DNA of 64,000 nt, from positions 1 through 64,000 of the forward strand of contig NZ_LROM01000086.1 in the NCBI RefSeq assembly GCF_001758785.1, in the 5' to 3' direction. Within the stretch, counting starts at the first letter, position 1; each line of letters opens with the position of its first letter. Below the pieces are notes generated by a model, which was given only the letters and a program-made list of their open reading frames with translations, had not been told where the DNA came from and ran no database searches. This DNA is from Duganella phyllosphaerae (GTDB lineage Bacteria > Pseudomonadota > Gammaproteobacteria > Burkholderiales > Burkholderiaceae_D). The position numbers were made by a program, and so were the translations under genes. This document shows positions 1 to 8,673 of the stretch, piece after piece.

Positions 1-1
1 G

Positions 2-844
2 CCGGTGCCGCTGGCTGCGCTGGCCATCCTGATCGCGCTCGCTGCGATGGAGCCTTTTGCCGGCCTGCGGCGCGGCGCGCTGGAAGCAGGGCGCCTGTGG
101 CTGGCGATGAAGCGGCTCGGGCCCGCGCTGGCAGAGGGTGCCGATGCTGATGTCCGCACCGATACCGACGGTGACATCGTTTTCGACAAGGTAGCGGCTG
201 CACAATCGGGAACATCCCCGCTGGTCCACGCCATCGACCTGCGCATCGTCGCCGGCGAGCGCGTGGCGCTGGTAGGCCCCAGCGGCGCCGGCAAATCGAC
301 CTTGCTGGCATTGATTGCCGGCGAGATCGCGACGCTCACCGGCAACGTGCAGGCACCGGCAGCCTGCCTGTTCACCCAGCGCACGGAGCTGTTCCAGGAC
401 AGCGTGCGCGACAACCTGCGCCTGGCCGCGCCCGACGCCGACGACGATCTTTTGTGGCAAGCCTTGCACAAGGCGGGGCTGGCAGAGCAGGTGCGCAGCT
501 TCGGCAAGGGGCTGGACACCACGCTGGGCGAGGGCGGACTGGGACTGTCGGGCGGCCAGGCGCGGCGACTGGCCCTGGCGCGGCTGCTGCTGCATCCGTC
601 GCGGGTATGGCTGCTCGACGAAGCGACCGAGGCGCTCGATGCTGCTACCGCGCACGACGTTTTGCAGCGCCTGGACCGACACGCGTGCGACCATGGCCAG
701 ACCGTGATCATCGCCACCCACCTGCGGCGCGAGGCGGCGCTGGCCGACCGGCTGGTGGGCGTGCGCCATGGCCGCATCGCTTTTGATGTGCGGCGCGGGA
801 CCGGCAATTTCGACGCCGCGCTGGCCGCGCTGCGGCAGGACTGA
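2..844 (+). CDS. cydC: Thiol reductant ABC exporter subunit CydC (5'-truncated by window)
   Basis: This is the C-terminal half of an ABC exporter half-transporter; the reading frame is already open at the window edge. The ATPase domain is complete, with Walker A GPSGAGKST (about residue 92 of the visible part), signature LSGGQ and Walker B VWLLDEATE. Only the last membrane segment is visible ahead of it. CydDC exports glutathione and cysteine to the periplasm and is needed for assembly of cytochrome bd. The assignment to CydC rather than another exporter rests on its position 46 nt upstream of cydA and on the usual cydD-cydC-cydAB order. I cannot see cydD. Confidence is high for an ABC exporter and good for CydC. 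Confidence 0.85.
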   Translation, partial: PVPLAALAILIALAAMEPFAGLRRGALEAGRLWLAMKRLGPALAEGADADVRTDTDGDIVFDKVAAAQSGTSPLVHAIDLRIVAGERVALVGPSGAGKSTLLALIAGEIATLTGNVQAPAACLFTQRTELFQDSVRDNLRLAAPDADDDLLWQALHKAGLAEQVRSFGKGLDTTLGEGGLGLSGGQARRLALARLLLHPSRVWLLDEATEALDAATAHDVLQRLDRHACDHGQTVIIATHLRREAALADRLVGVRHGRIAFDVRRGTGNFDAALAALRQD

Positions 845-890
845 ATCAGACACCAATCAACATAATTATTGTAATAACCAGGGAAACATC

Positions 891-2495
891 ATGGACTTCG
901 ATATCGTCGCCTTATCCAGGCTGCAGTTCGCGCTCACTGCGCTGTACCACTTTTTGTTCGTGCCGCTCACCATCGGCCTGTCCATCATCCTCGCCATCAT
1001 GGAGACCGTGTACGTCATGACCGGCCGCACCATCTGGCGCGACATGGTCAAGTTCTGGGGCGTGCTGTTCGGGATTAACTTCGCCATGGGTGTGGCCACC
1101 GGCATCGTCATGGAATTCCAGTTCGGGATGAACTGGAGCTATTACAGCCACTACGTCGGCGACATCTTCGGTGCGCCGCTGGCCATCGAGGGTCTGATGG
1201 CATTCTTCCTCGAAGCCACCTTCGTCGGCCTGTTCTTCTTCGGCTGGGACAAGCTGTCCAAGCGCGCGCACCTGGTGGTGACCTGGCTGGTGGCGCTCGG
1301 CTCCAACCTGTCGGCGCTGTGGATCCTGATCGCCAACGGCTGGATGCAGAACCCGGTCGGCGCGGCGCTCAACCCGCAAACCATGCGCATGGAAGTGACC
1401 GACTTTGGCGCCGTGCTCACCAACCCGGTGGCGCAGGCCAAGTTCGTGCACACGGTATCGGCCGGCTACACGGTGGCCGCCATCTTCGTGCTGGGCATCT
1501 CGGCATGGTACCTGCTCAAGGGCCGCCACGTGGCGCTGGCCAGGCGCTCGATGACGGTGGCCGCCGCGTTCGGCTTGGCCGCATCCCTGTCGGTGGCGGT
1601 ACTCGGCGACGAGAGTGGCTACCAGTCGTCGGAACACCAGAAAATGAAATTGGCCGCCATCGAAGCGATGTGGGAAACGGAGCCGGCGCCTGCCGCCTTC
1701 ACCGCCTTCGGCTTCCCCGACCAGCAAGCGCGCGAGACGCACTATGCGCTGCACATTCCGATGGTGATGGGCCTGATCGGCACCCGCTCACTCGATACCG
1801 AGATTCCCGGCATTGCCGAGTTGGTCAAGCAGGGTGAAGACACCATCCGCGAAGGCATCGTCGCCTACGAAGCGCTGCAAACCATCCGCGCCGTGGCGCC
1901 GGACAGCGCCATGCCGGCCGAGGCCAAAGCGGTCTTCGAAGAAAAGGGGCACGCGCTGGGGTACGCTCTGCTGCTCAAGCGCTACGTGGACGATCCAAGA
2001 CTGGCCACGCCGGCGCAGATCCACCAGGCTGCCCTCGACACGGTGCCACCGGTGGCGCCGTTGTTCTGGTCGTTCCGCGTGATGGTTGGTTTGGGCATGT
2101 TCTTCATCGCCCTGACCGCGACCTTTTTTGTCCTGTCGGTGCGCCGCACGCTGGACCAACACCGCTGGCTGCTGAAGGTGGCCGTACTGGCGATCCCGCT
2201 GCCTTGGGTGGCTGCCGAAGCTGGCTGGATCGTGGCCGAACTGGGACGCCAGCCATGGGTGATCGAAGGCGTGCTGCCGACTGCCATGGCCGTGTCGCAC
2301 CTGGGCGTGGCGACCTTGCTGACCACGATCGCCGGCTTTGCCGCGATCTACACCGTGCTCCTGGTGATCGAAATGAAGCTGATGCTCAAGGCGATCAGCA
2401 AGGGGCCGGAGGAATTCACGGTGGCTGCGGTGCCGTCGCTGCCCAAACCACGTCCACCTGCCGCGCCAGCGGTCAACCAACCCCATTCCGCTTAA
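891..2495 (+). CDS. cydA: Cytochrome bd ubiquinol oxidase subunit I
   Basis: This 534-aa membrane subunit binds hemes b558, b595 and d and oxidises ubiquinol. The N-terminus MDFDIVALSRLQFALTALYH is the CydA signature and supplies the heme ligand H20. The second histidine lies in FVHTVSAGY (about residue 187) and the methionine ligand in FRVMVGLGM (about 397). The Q-loop starts GDESGYQSSEHQKMKLAAIE, and the long insertion after it marks the E. coli-like long-Q-loop class rather than short-loop cyanide-insensitive CIO. The frame stays open upstream to 768, but the ATG at 891 matches the family N-terminus exactly and follows a GGGA-containing leader, so it was chosen. It is followed by cydB after 10 nt. 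Confidence 0.97.
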   Translation: MDFDIVALSRLQFALTALYHFLFVPLTIGLSIILAIMETVYVMTGRTIWRDMVKFWGVLFGINFAMGVATGIVMEFQFGMNWSYYSHYVGDIFGAPLAIEGLMAFFLEATFVGLFFFGWDKLSKRAHLVVTWLVALGSNLSALWILIANGWMQNPVGAALNPQTMRMEVTDFGAVLTNPVAQAKFVHTVSAGYTVAAIFVLGISAWYLLKGRHVALARRSMTVAAAFGLAASLSVAVLGDESGYQSSEHQKMKLAAIEAMWETEPAPAAFTAFGFPDQQARETHYALHIPMVMGLIGTRSLDTEIPGIAELVKQGEDTIREGIVAYEALQTIRAVAPDSAMPAEAKAVFEEKGHALGYALLLKRYVDDPRLATPAQIHQAALDTVPPVAPLFWSFRVMVGLGMFFIALTATFFVLSVRRTLDQHRWLLKVAVLAIPLPWVAAEAGWIVAELGRQPWVIEGVLPTAMAVSHLGVATLLTTIAGFAAIYTVLLVIEMKLMLKAISKGPEEFTVAAVPSLPKPRPPAAPAVNQPHSA

Positions 2496-2505
2496 GGAGC
2501 GCATC

Positions 2506-3660
2506 ATGATCCTGCATGAATTAGTGTCGTACGAAACCCTGCGCCTGGTGTGGTGGGTGCTGCTTGGCGTGCTGCTGATCGGCTTTGCCGTCACCGATGG
2601 TTTCGATCTCGGCACCGGCATGCTGCTGCCGTTCGCCGGCAAGACCGACCTGGAACGGCGCGTCATCATCAACAGCATCGGCCCGGTGTGGGAGGGCAAC
2701 CAGGTGTGGCTGATCCTCGGTGGCGGCGCCATCTTCGCCGCGTGGCCGCAGCTGTACGCGGTCTCGTTCTCGGGCTTCTACCTGGCCATGTTCGTGATCC
2801 TGGTGGGGTTGATACTGCGCCCGGTCGCCTTTAAATTCCGCAGCAAGCGCGCAGACCCGCGCTGGCGCGCCCGCTGGGACTGGGCGCTGTTCTTCTCCGG
2901 CGTAGTCCCGGCCCTGATCTTCGGCGTGGCGGTCGGTAACGTGCTGCTCGGCGTGCCGTTCCGGTTCACCGACGATATGCACATCCTGTACGAAGGCACG
3001 TTCCTCGGCCTGCTCAATCCCTTCGCACTGCTGTGCGGCCTGGTGTCGGTGGCCATGCTGGCGATGCACGGCGCGGCGTGGCTGCAACTGAAAACCGACG
3101 GTCTTGTGGCTGACCGCGCGCGCCGCTACGGCAGCGTGGCCGCGATTGCCACCGTGGTGCTGTACGCGGCAGCCGGCGTGGTGCTGTGGCAGGCGGTCGA
3201 TGGTTACCGCATTACCAGCGCCATCGTCACCGAAGGCCCATCGAACCCGCTGTTCAAGACCGCGCAAGTGGCCACCGGCGCCTGGTTCGCCAACTTCGAC
3301 AACCATCGCTGGACCTGGGCCGCACCGGTACTGGGCCTGGTCGCGTCGCTGCTGGCGCTGGCCCTGATGCGCGCGCGGCGCGGCGGCCTGGCGCTGCTGG
3401 CATCCGGCGCGGCAATCGCCGGCATCATCCTGGGCGTGGGCGCGGCCATGTTCCCGTTCATCCTGCCGTCGTCGCTCGACCCGCGCGCCAGCCTGACGGT
3501 ATGGGATTCGTCGTCGAGCCACCTGACGCTGTTCATCATGCTGGTGGTGTCGAGCGTGTTCATTCCTCTGATCGTGGCGTATACCAGCTGGGTATACAAG
3601 GTCTTGTGGGGCAAGGTCGATGGCGCGGCGATTGCCGACCAGCGCGGCCATGCCTATTAA
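2506..3660 (+). CDS. cydB: Cytochrome bd ubiquinol oxidase subunit II
   Basis: This 384-aa polytopic membrane protein is close to the 379 aa of E. coli CydB. The N-terminal region WWVLLGVLLIGFAVTDGFDL and the following GPVWEGNQVWLI block are hallmark CydB motifs. It pairs with CydA to form the bd oxidase core and stabilises the heme arrangement without binding heme itself in E. coli. It begins 10 nt after the cydA stop behind an AAGGAG ribosome binding site and is followed after 21 nt by cydX, so cydA-cydB-cydX is one operon. Confidence 0.97.
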   Translation: MILHELVSYETLRLVWWVLLGVLLIGFAVTDGFDLGTGMLLPFAGKTDLERRVIINSIGPVWEGNQVWLILGGGAIFAAWPQLYAVSFSGFYLAMFVILVGLILRPVAFKFRSKRADPRWRARWDWALFFSGVVPALIFGVAVGNVLLGVPFRFTDDMHILYEGTFLGLLNPFALLCGLVSVAMLAMHGAAWLQLKTDGLVADRARRYGSVAAIATVVLYAAAGVVLWQAVDGYRITSAIVTEGPSNPLFKTAQVATGAWFANFDNHRWTWAAPVLGLVASLLALALMRARRGGLALLASGAAIAGIILGVGAAMFPFILPSSLDPRASLTVWDSSSSHLTLFIMLVVSSVFIPLIVAYTSWVYKVLWGKVDGAAIADQRGHAY

Positions 3661-3681
3661 TTTTCGATAAAGGAGTCAATC

Positions 3682-3792
3682 ATGTGGTATTTCGCCTGGA
3701 TTCTGGGGCTGCCGCTGGCAGCGATGTTTGGGGTGCTCAATGCGATGTGGTACGAGATGGCGGAGGATGATGCCGAGGCGGCCCTGCGTTAG
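3682..3792 (+). CDS. cydX: Cytochrome bd small subunit CydX
   Basis: This 36-aa single-pass membrane protein begins MWYFAWILGLPLAAMFGVLN, the diagnostic start of CydX/CbdX, and then has an acidic tail (YEMAEDDAEAALR). CydX is the third subunit of cytochrome bd and is needed for its stability and activity in E. coli. A good Shine-Dalgarno (TAAAGGAG, 3668-3675) lies 6 nt before the ATG. It directly follows cydB in the same operon. It is short enough that automated gene calling often misses it, but the motif match is unambiguous. Confidence 0.93.
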   Translation: MWYFAWILGLPLAAMFGVLNAMWYEMAEDDAEAALR

Positions 3793-3854
3793 CCGCGCGC
3801 CACGCCCGGTATCACTGCGGTTATATTGGCTAACCAACTTTCAGGAGGTGCATC

Positions 3855-4109
3855 ATGCCAATCAAAACCGTCGATGAATACCAGGTCGAATACATGGCCG
3901 AGGCGCTGGAGGGCAGCGACCAGTGGGGCGCGTTCGTTTCCATTTCGGCGCCTTCGGCCACGCCCATGCACATGAACGTGATTCATGAACGCCAGCGGGT
4001 GGCGGCCGACCAGGTGTTCGCCAGCGCGGACGAAGCCGAGGCGGCCGCCGAGCAGGCGGCGATGGCGCTGCTCGAGCAGGTGCGCAATCCGGCGCCACCA
4101 CCGAACTAA
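3855..4109 (+). CDS. Hypothetical 84-aa protein
   Basis: This small soluble acidic protein has no signal peptide or membrane segment. An AGGAGGTG ribosome binding site lies 5 nt upstream of the ATG, strong evidence that it is translated. The first half contains aromatic and polar residues (DQWGAFVSISAP). The second half is a predicted Ala/Glu-rich helix (SADEAEAAAEQAAMALLEQV). I do not recognise a family. It lies 62 nt after cydX on the same strand and overlaps the 3' end of the convergent NodT gene by 4 nt. It may be cotranscribed with cyd, but no functional link is visible. Confidence 0.7.
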   Translation: MPIKTVDEYQVEYMAEALEGSDQWGAFVSISAPSATPMHMNVIHERQRVAADQVFASADEAEAAAEQAAMALLEQVRNPAPPPN

Positions 4110-5500
4110 CCCTCCGCACCACCCCCCAGGGCCTTGTACAGCGCCACTGCTGACCGGAACTGCTCGCGTCGCAGGTCGAGCAGCGTACCTTGCGCTGCAT
4201 ATGACTGGCGCTGGGCGTCGAGCAGCTCCAGTCGGCTGTCCTGGCCGGCGCCGTAGCGCAGCTTCGACAGCCGTTCGCGCAGCTGGGCCGCTTCCACCAC
4301 CCGTTGCTGGGCTTCGATTTGCAGCCGGTAGGTCTGGCTGCCGGCCAGCCCGTCGGCTACTTCGCGAAAGGCCGACTGGATCGCCCGTTCGTACTGCACC
4401 ACCGCGATCGACTTGCGCACTTCGGCCAGGCGCAGCTCGGCGTTCAGCTGGCCGGCGTTGAAGATCGGTTGCGTCAGCTGCGGCGCGAACGACCAGGTAC
4501 CCTGGCTGCCGCGGAACAGGCCACCGATTTCCGGGCTGGCGAAGCCCAGTTGCGCGGTGAGCGAGATGCGCGGGAAGAACGCTGCGCGGGCCGCGCCGAT
4601 ATCGGCGTTGGCGGCCACCAGCACGTGCTCGGCCTGGATGATGTCGGGCCGCCGCGCCAGCAGGTCCGATGGCAGTCCGGCGGGCAGGGCGGTGAGTACC
4701 GGCTGCGCTGACAGCGCCGCGCCGTCCGGCAAGCCGGCGGGGACGGGAGCGCCTACCAGCAGTTCCAGGTTGTTGCGCGCCAGGCGCAGCGCGCGGTCGC
4801 GTGCCTGCAGGTCCGCTTCGGCCGTTGCCACCTGGCCGCGCGCCTGGGCCAGGTCGATGCCGCTGCGTTGCTGCGCCGTGTGCAGGCGTTCGGTGAGCGC
4901 CTGCGACTGGCGCCAGTCGTCCAGGGTGCGCTGCGTGAGCTGCGCCTGCTCCTGTGCCAGCCGCTGTTCGAGGTAGGCGTCCGCCACCGCCGCGATCAGG
5001 GTCAGGCGCGCGGCGCGCTGGCCTTCCACCGACGCCAGGTAACGCGCGAAGGCGGCGTCCGACAACGAGCGCAGGCGGCCGAAGAAATCGAGCTCGAAGG
5101 CATTGATCGCCAGGCCGGCGCTGCTGCTTTCCTGGATCGCGCGCGGCTTCAAGTCGCTGGCGCTGATGCGCTGGCGCGCAGCGCCAGCGGCCACGTCCAC
5201 CCTCGGCAGCCGGTTGGCGTCCTCGATGCGGTACTGCGCCTGGACCGCAGCGACATTGAGCGCAGCTGCGCGCAGATCGCGGTTGTTGGCCAGCGCCAGT
5301 TCCACCAGTTGTTGCAGGCGCGGGTCGGGCAGCATGGTGCGCCAGGCCACGTCGGCGCCATTGCCGGCGTCGTCGGCACCGGGCGTGGCATCGGCATAGC
5401 TTGCCGCGACCGGCAGCGCCGGCTGTTCAAGCTTAGGCGCCAGCGTACATGCCGACAGCGCGGCGGCCACGAAAACAGTCATCAATGTATGGCGCATCAT
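4106..5500 (-). CDS. RND efflux outer membrane lipoprotein, NodT/OprM family
   Basis: This 464-aa outer membrane factor is the channel of a tripartite efflux pump. The N-terminus MMRHTLMTVFVAAALSACTL is a lipoprotein signal with the acylated cysteine at residue 18. Two repeats of the long alpha-barrel (OEP) follow, including LLARRPDIIQAEH and AAFFPRISLTAQLGF, typical of NodT-type proteins. The frame continues open upstream into the permease gene, but the lipobox fixes the start at 5500. The start overlaps the permease stop by 4 nt (ATGA), indicating translational coupling as the last gene of the efflux operon. Confidence 0.93.
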   Translation of the reverse strand: MMRHTLMTVFVAAALSACTLAPKLEQPALPVAASYADATPGADDAGNGADVAWRTMLPDPRLQQLVELALANNRDLRAAALNVAAVQAQYRIEDANRLPRVDVAAGAARQRISASDLKPRAIQESSSAGLAINAFELDFFGRLRSLSDAAFARYLASVEGQRAARLTLIAAVADAYLEQRLAQEQAQLTQRTLDDWRQSQALTERLHTAQQRSGIDLAQARGQVATAEADLQARDRALRLARNNLELLVGAPVPAGLPDGAALSAQPVLTALPAGLPSDLLARRPDIIQAEHVLVAANADIGAARAAFFPRISLTAQLGFASPEIGGLFRGSQGTWSFAPQLTQPIFNAGQLNAELRLAEVRKSIAVVQYERAIQSAFREVADGLAGSQTYRLQIEAQQRVVEAAQLRERLSKLRYGAGQDSRLELLDAQRQSYAAQGTLLDLRREQFRSAVALYKALGGGAEG

Positions 5501-8500
5501 GGCGCTTGCTCCTCGAGCGTGGTGGCGGCCGATGGCTGCCGGCGCCCGCGCCAGCGCGCCAGGCGCTCGGCGCCCCCCACCACCACGACAAAAAATACCG
5601 GGACAAAGAAAATCGCCAGCACGGTGGCGGCCACCATGCCGCCGAACACGCCGGTACCGATCGCGTGCTGGGTTTCGGCGCTGGCGCCGGTAGCCAGCAT
5701 CAGCGGCACCACGCCCAGCGTAAATGCCAGCGACGTCATCAGGATCGGCCGCAGGCGCAGGCGCGCCGCTTCGATGGCCGCTTCCACCAGGCTTTTGCCT
5801 TGCGCATGCAGTTGGCGCGCAAATTCGACGATCAGGATCGCGTTCTTGGCCGACAGGCCGATGATGGTGATCATGCCGACCTTGAAGAACACATCGTTCG
5901 GCATGCCGCGCAAGCCCACCGCGAGCAGGGCGCCCAGCAGGCCCAGTGGCACCACCAGCATGACCGAGACCGGAATCGCCCAGCTTTCGTACAGCGCGGC
6001 CAGCACCAGGAACACCACCAGCATCGACAGCGCCATCAGCATTGGCGCCTGCGACGCCGACTCCTTCTCTTGCAGCGACTGTCCGGCCCAGGTCACGCCG
6101 AAGCCGGGCGGCAGTTGCGCAGCGAGGCGCTCCATCTCGGCCATGGCGGCACCGCTCGACACACCGGGCGCCGCACCGCCGCTGATGCGGCTCGAAAGGT
6201 AGCCCTGGAAGCGCACCAGTTGCAGCGGCGTTTGCTGCCACACCGGCTGGACGACTTCCCGTAGCGCCACCATGCCGCCATCGCTGTTACGGATGCGCAG
6301 CGCGAGCAGGTCGTCGACCTGCATGCGCGCCGGGGCGTCGGCTTGCACGATCACCTGCTGCATGCGGCCGGCGTTGGGAAAGTCGTTCACGTAAGTCGAG
6401 CCGGTGGCGGTGGTGAGCATGTCGCTCACGGCAGCAAACGACACGCCAAGCGCCTCGGCCTTTTTGCGGTCGATCTCCAGGCGTACGCTGGCGCCGGGCG
6501 GCAAACCGTCCGGGTACACCGCCGCCAGCAGCGGGCTTTGCGCAGCCAGTGCCAGTAGCCGGTTCTGCGCTGCCTGCAGCGCGGCGGCGCCGTGGTTGGC
6601 GCGGTCCTGCAGGCGTAGCACGAAGCCGGACGAGTTGCCCAGTTCGTCGATGGCTGGCGGCAGCACCGACATGATCATGCCTTCACGCGCGGTAGCCATC
6701 GCCAGCTGCGCTTGCAGCACTTCTTCCTGGGCGCTGGCGCCGTCGCGCTTCGACCAGTCGTTAAGCATGGTGAACGCCAACGCCGCATTGGGGCCGGAGC
6801 CGGAGAAACCAAAGCCCAGTACCGACTGATTGACCTCGATGCCGGGACGGCTGGCCACGTGCTGCTCGTACTGCTCGACTACCTCCAGCGTGCGGCCGGT
6901 GGTGGCGTCGGACGGCAACTGGAACGAGGTGATGAAATAGCCCTGGTCCTCTTCCGGTAAAAAGGCCGACGGCAACCGGGTAAAGCCCCAGGCCACGGCG
7001 GCGGCAATGACCGCGTACAGCAGCATCATGCGGCCGCCGCGCTTGAGCAGCAGCGTGGTGCCGGCCGCATAGCGCACCGTCAAGCGCTCGAAACCGCGGT
7101 CGAACCAGCCGAAGAAGCCTTTTTTGACATGGTCGTCGGGACCGATGGGCTTGAGCATGGTGGCGCACAGCGCCGGTGTGAGCGTGAGCGCCAAAAACGC
7201 CGAGAACAGGATCGACACCGCCATCGCCACCGTGAACTGGCGGTAGATCACGCCGACCGAACCGGCGGCCAGCGCCATCGGGATGAACACGGCCGTGAGC
7301 ACCGCCGTGATGCCTACCACGGCGCCGCTGATCTCCTTCATGGCGCGCGATGTGGCCTCGCGCGGCGACAGGCGCTCGGTGGCCATCAACCTTTCCACGG
7401 CTTCCACCACCACGATGGCGTCATCGACGATGATGCCGATCGCCAGCACCATGCCGAACATGGTGAGCACGTTGATCGAATAGCCGGCTACCGCCATCAC
7501 GGCAAAAGTGCCCATCAGCGCAATCGGCGCGACAATCGCGGGGATCACCGTGTAGCGCACCTTTTGCAGGAACAGATACATCACCAGGAAGACCAGCACC
7601 ATGGCCTCCACCAGCGTGGTCACCACTTTTTCGATCGAGATCTTGACGAAGGGCGCGGTGTCGAACGGCACCGAATAGGTCATCCCGGCCGGCATCGACT
7701 TGGCCAGTTCCTCCATCCGTGCACGGATGCCGGCGGCGGTGGCTACGGCGTTGGCGCCGGGCGAAAGCGAAACCGCCGCGCCGGCCGATTCCACGCCGTT
7801 TTCGCGCGTCTGGAAGCTGTAGCTTTGCGCACCCAGTTCCACCCGCGCCACGTCTGCCAGCGTGACCAGCGAGCCGTCGCGGCCTGCACGCAGCACGATG
7901 GCGGAGAATTCCTGGGCGTTGCGCAGCTGGCCCTGTACCGTCAGCGGCGTGGTAACGCGCTGGCCTGGCACGGACGGCGTATCGCCCACCCGGCCCGGTG
8001 CGATCTGCACGTTCTGGGCGGCGATGGCGGCGGTGACGTCGCCCATCGAGACGTTATGGGCGGTCAGTTTCGCGGGATCGACCCAGACGCGCATCGCCCG
8101 TTCGGCGCCGAACAGCTGCACCTTGCCCACGCCGGGCACGCGGCGCAGTTCTTCGATGACGTTGCGCGCCAGGTAGTCGCCCAGTTCGAGCGCGTCGGCG
8201 CCTTTGCCGTGCCTGTCATCGGCGTTCATGCTGATGATCATCAGGAAGCCGGAAGACGCCGATTCCACCGTCACGCCGTTCTGGCGCACCGTTTGCGGCA
8301 GGGGCGGTTCGATCGACTTGAGGCGGTTTTGCACGTCCACCTGCGCCAGCTCCGGGTTGGTGCCGGGCTTGACGGTGACGGTGATCGAGGCCGAACCCGA
8401 GGTGTCGGTAGACGATTCGTAGTACAGCAGGTTTTTGACGCCCGACAGTTCGCGTTCGATCAGCGCCACCACCGCGTCGTTCATGGTTTGCGGTGAGGCA

Positions 8501-8652
8501 CCGGGATAGACTGCGCTGATGGTCACGCTGGGCGGCGCCACCGACGGAAAGCGGGCAATCGGCAGGTTGGGCAGCGCGATCAGGCCGAACAGCACGATGA
8601 AAATGGCGACCACCCAGGCGAAGATGGGGCGGTTGATGAAAAATTGTGACAT
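5497..8652 (-). CDS. RND multidrug efflux permease, AcrB/MexB (HAE1) family
   Basis: This 1051-aa inner membrane proton antiporter has the standard HAE1 length. It starts MSQFFINRPIFAWVVAIFIV, the canonical AcrB N-terminus. The TM4 proton-relay motif GIIVDDAIVVVEAVER is present at about residues 400-415, along with porter-domain motifs such as GFSGSGPNAAL. It exports hydrophobic and amphiphilic compounds from the periplasm or inner leaflet. It is the middle gene of an adaptor-permease-outer membrane factor operon on the minus strand, 21 nt after the adaptor. Control by the divergent two-component pair is likely from position. Confidence 0.96.
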   Translation of the reverse strand: MSQFFINRPIFAWVVAIFIVLFGLIALPNLPIARFPSVAPPSVTISAVYPGASPQTMNDAVVALIERELSGVKNLLYYESSTDTSGSASITVTVKPGTNPELAQVDVQNRLKSIEPPLPQTVRQNGVTVESASSGFLMIISMNADDRHGKGADALELGDYLARNVIEELRRVPGVGKVQLFGAERAMRVWVDPAKLTAHNVSMGDVTAAIAAQNVQIAPGRVGDTPSVPGQRVTTPLTVQGQLRNAQEFSAIVLRAGRDGSLVTLADVARVELGAQSYSFQTRENGVESAGAAVSLSPGANAVATAAGIRARMEELAKSMPAGMTYSVPFDTAPFVKISIEKVVTTLVEAMVLVFLVMYLFLQKVRYTVIPAIVAPIALMGTFAVMAVAGYSINVLTMFGMVLAIGIIVDDAIVVVEAVERLMATERLSPREATSRAMKEISGAVVGITAVLTAVFIPMALAAGSVGVIYRQFTVAMAVSILFSAFLALTLTPALCATMLKPIGPDDHVKKGFFGWFDRGFERLTVRYAAGTTLLLKRGGRMMLLYAVIAAAVAWGFTRLPSAFLPEEDQGYFITSFQLPSDATTGRTLEVVEQYEQHVASRPGIEVNQSVLGFGFSGSGPNAALAFTMLNDWSKRDGASAQEEVLQAQLAMATAREGMIMSVLPPAIDELGNSSGFVLRLQDRANHGAAALQAAQNRLLALAAQSPLLAAVYPDGLPPGASVRLEIDRKKAEALGVSFAAVSDMLTTATGSTYVNDFPNAGRMQQVIVQADAPARMQVDDLLALRIRNSDGGMVALREVVQPVWQQTPLQLVRFQGYLSSRISGGAAPGVSSGAAMAEMERLAAQLPPGFGVTWAGQSLQEKESASQAPMLMALSMLVVFLVLAALYESWAIPVSVMLVVPLGLLGALLAVGLRGMPNDVFFKVGMITIIGLSAKNAILIVEFARQLHAQGKSLVEAAIEAARLRLRPILMTSLAFTLGVVPLMLATGASAETQHAIGTGVFGGMVAATVLAIFFVPVFFVVVVGGAERLARWRGRRQPSAATTLEEQAP

Positions 8653-8673
8653 GGGGATTCTCTTTCAGTGCGA

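Noticed and set aside
768..890. Upstream extension of cydA to 768
   Set aside because: It would overlap cydC by 77 nt and add 41 residues before the conserved MDFDIVALSRLQ start.
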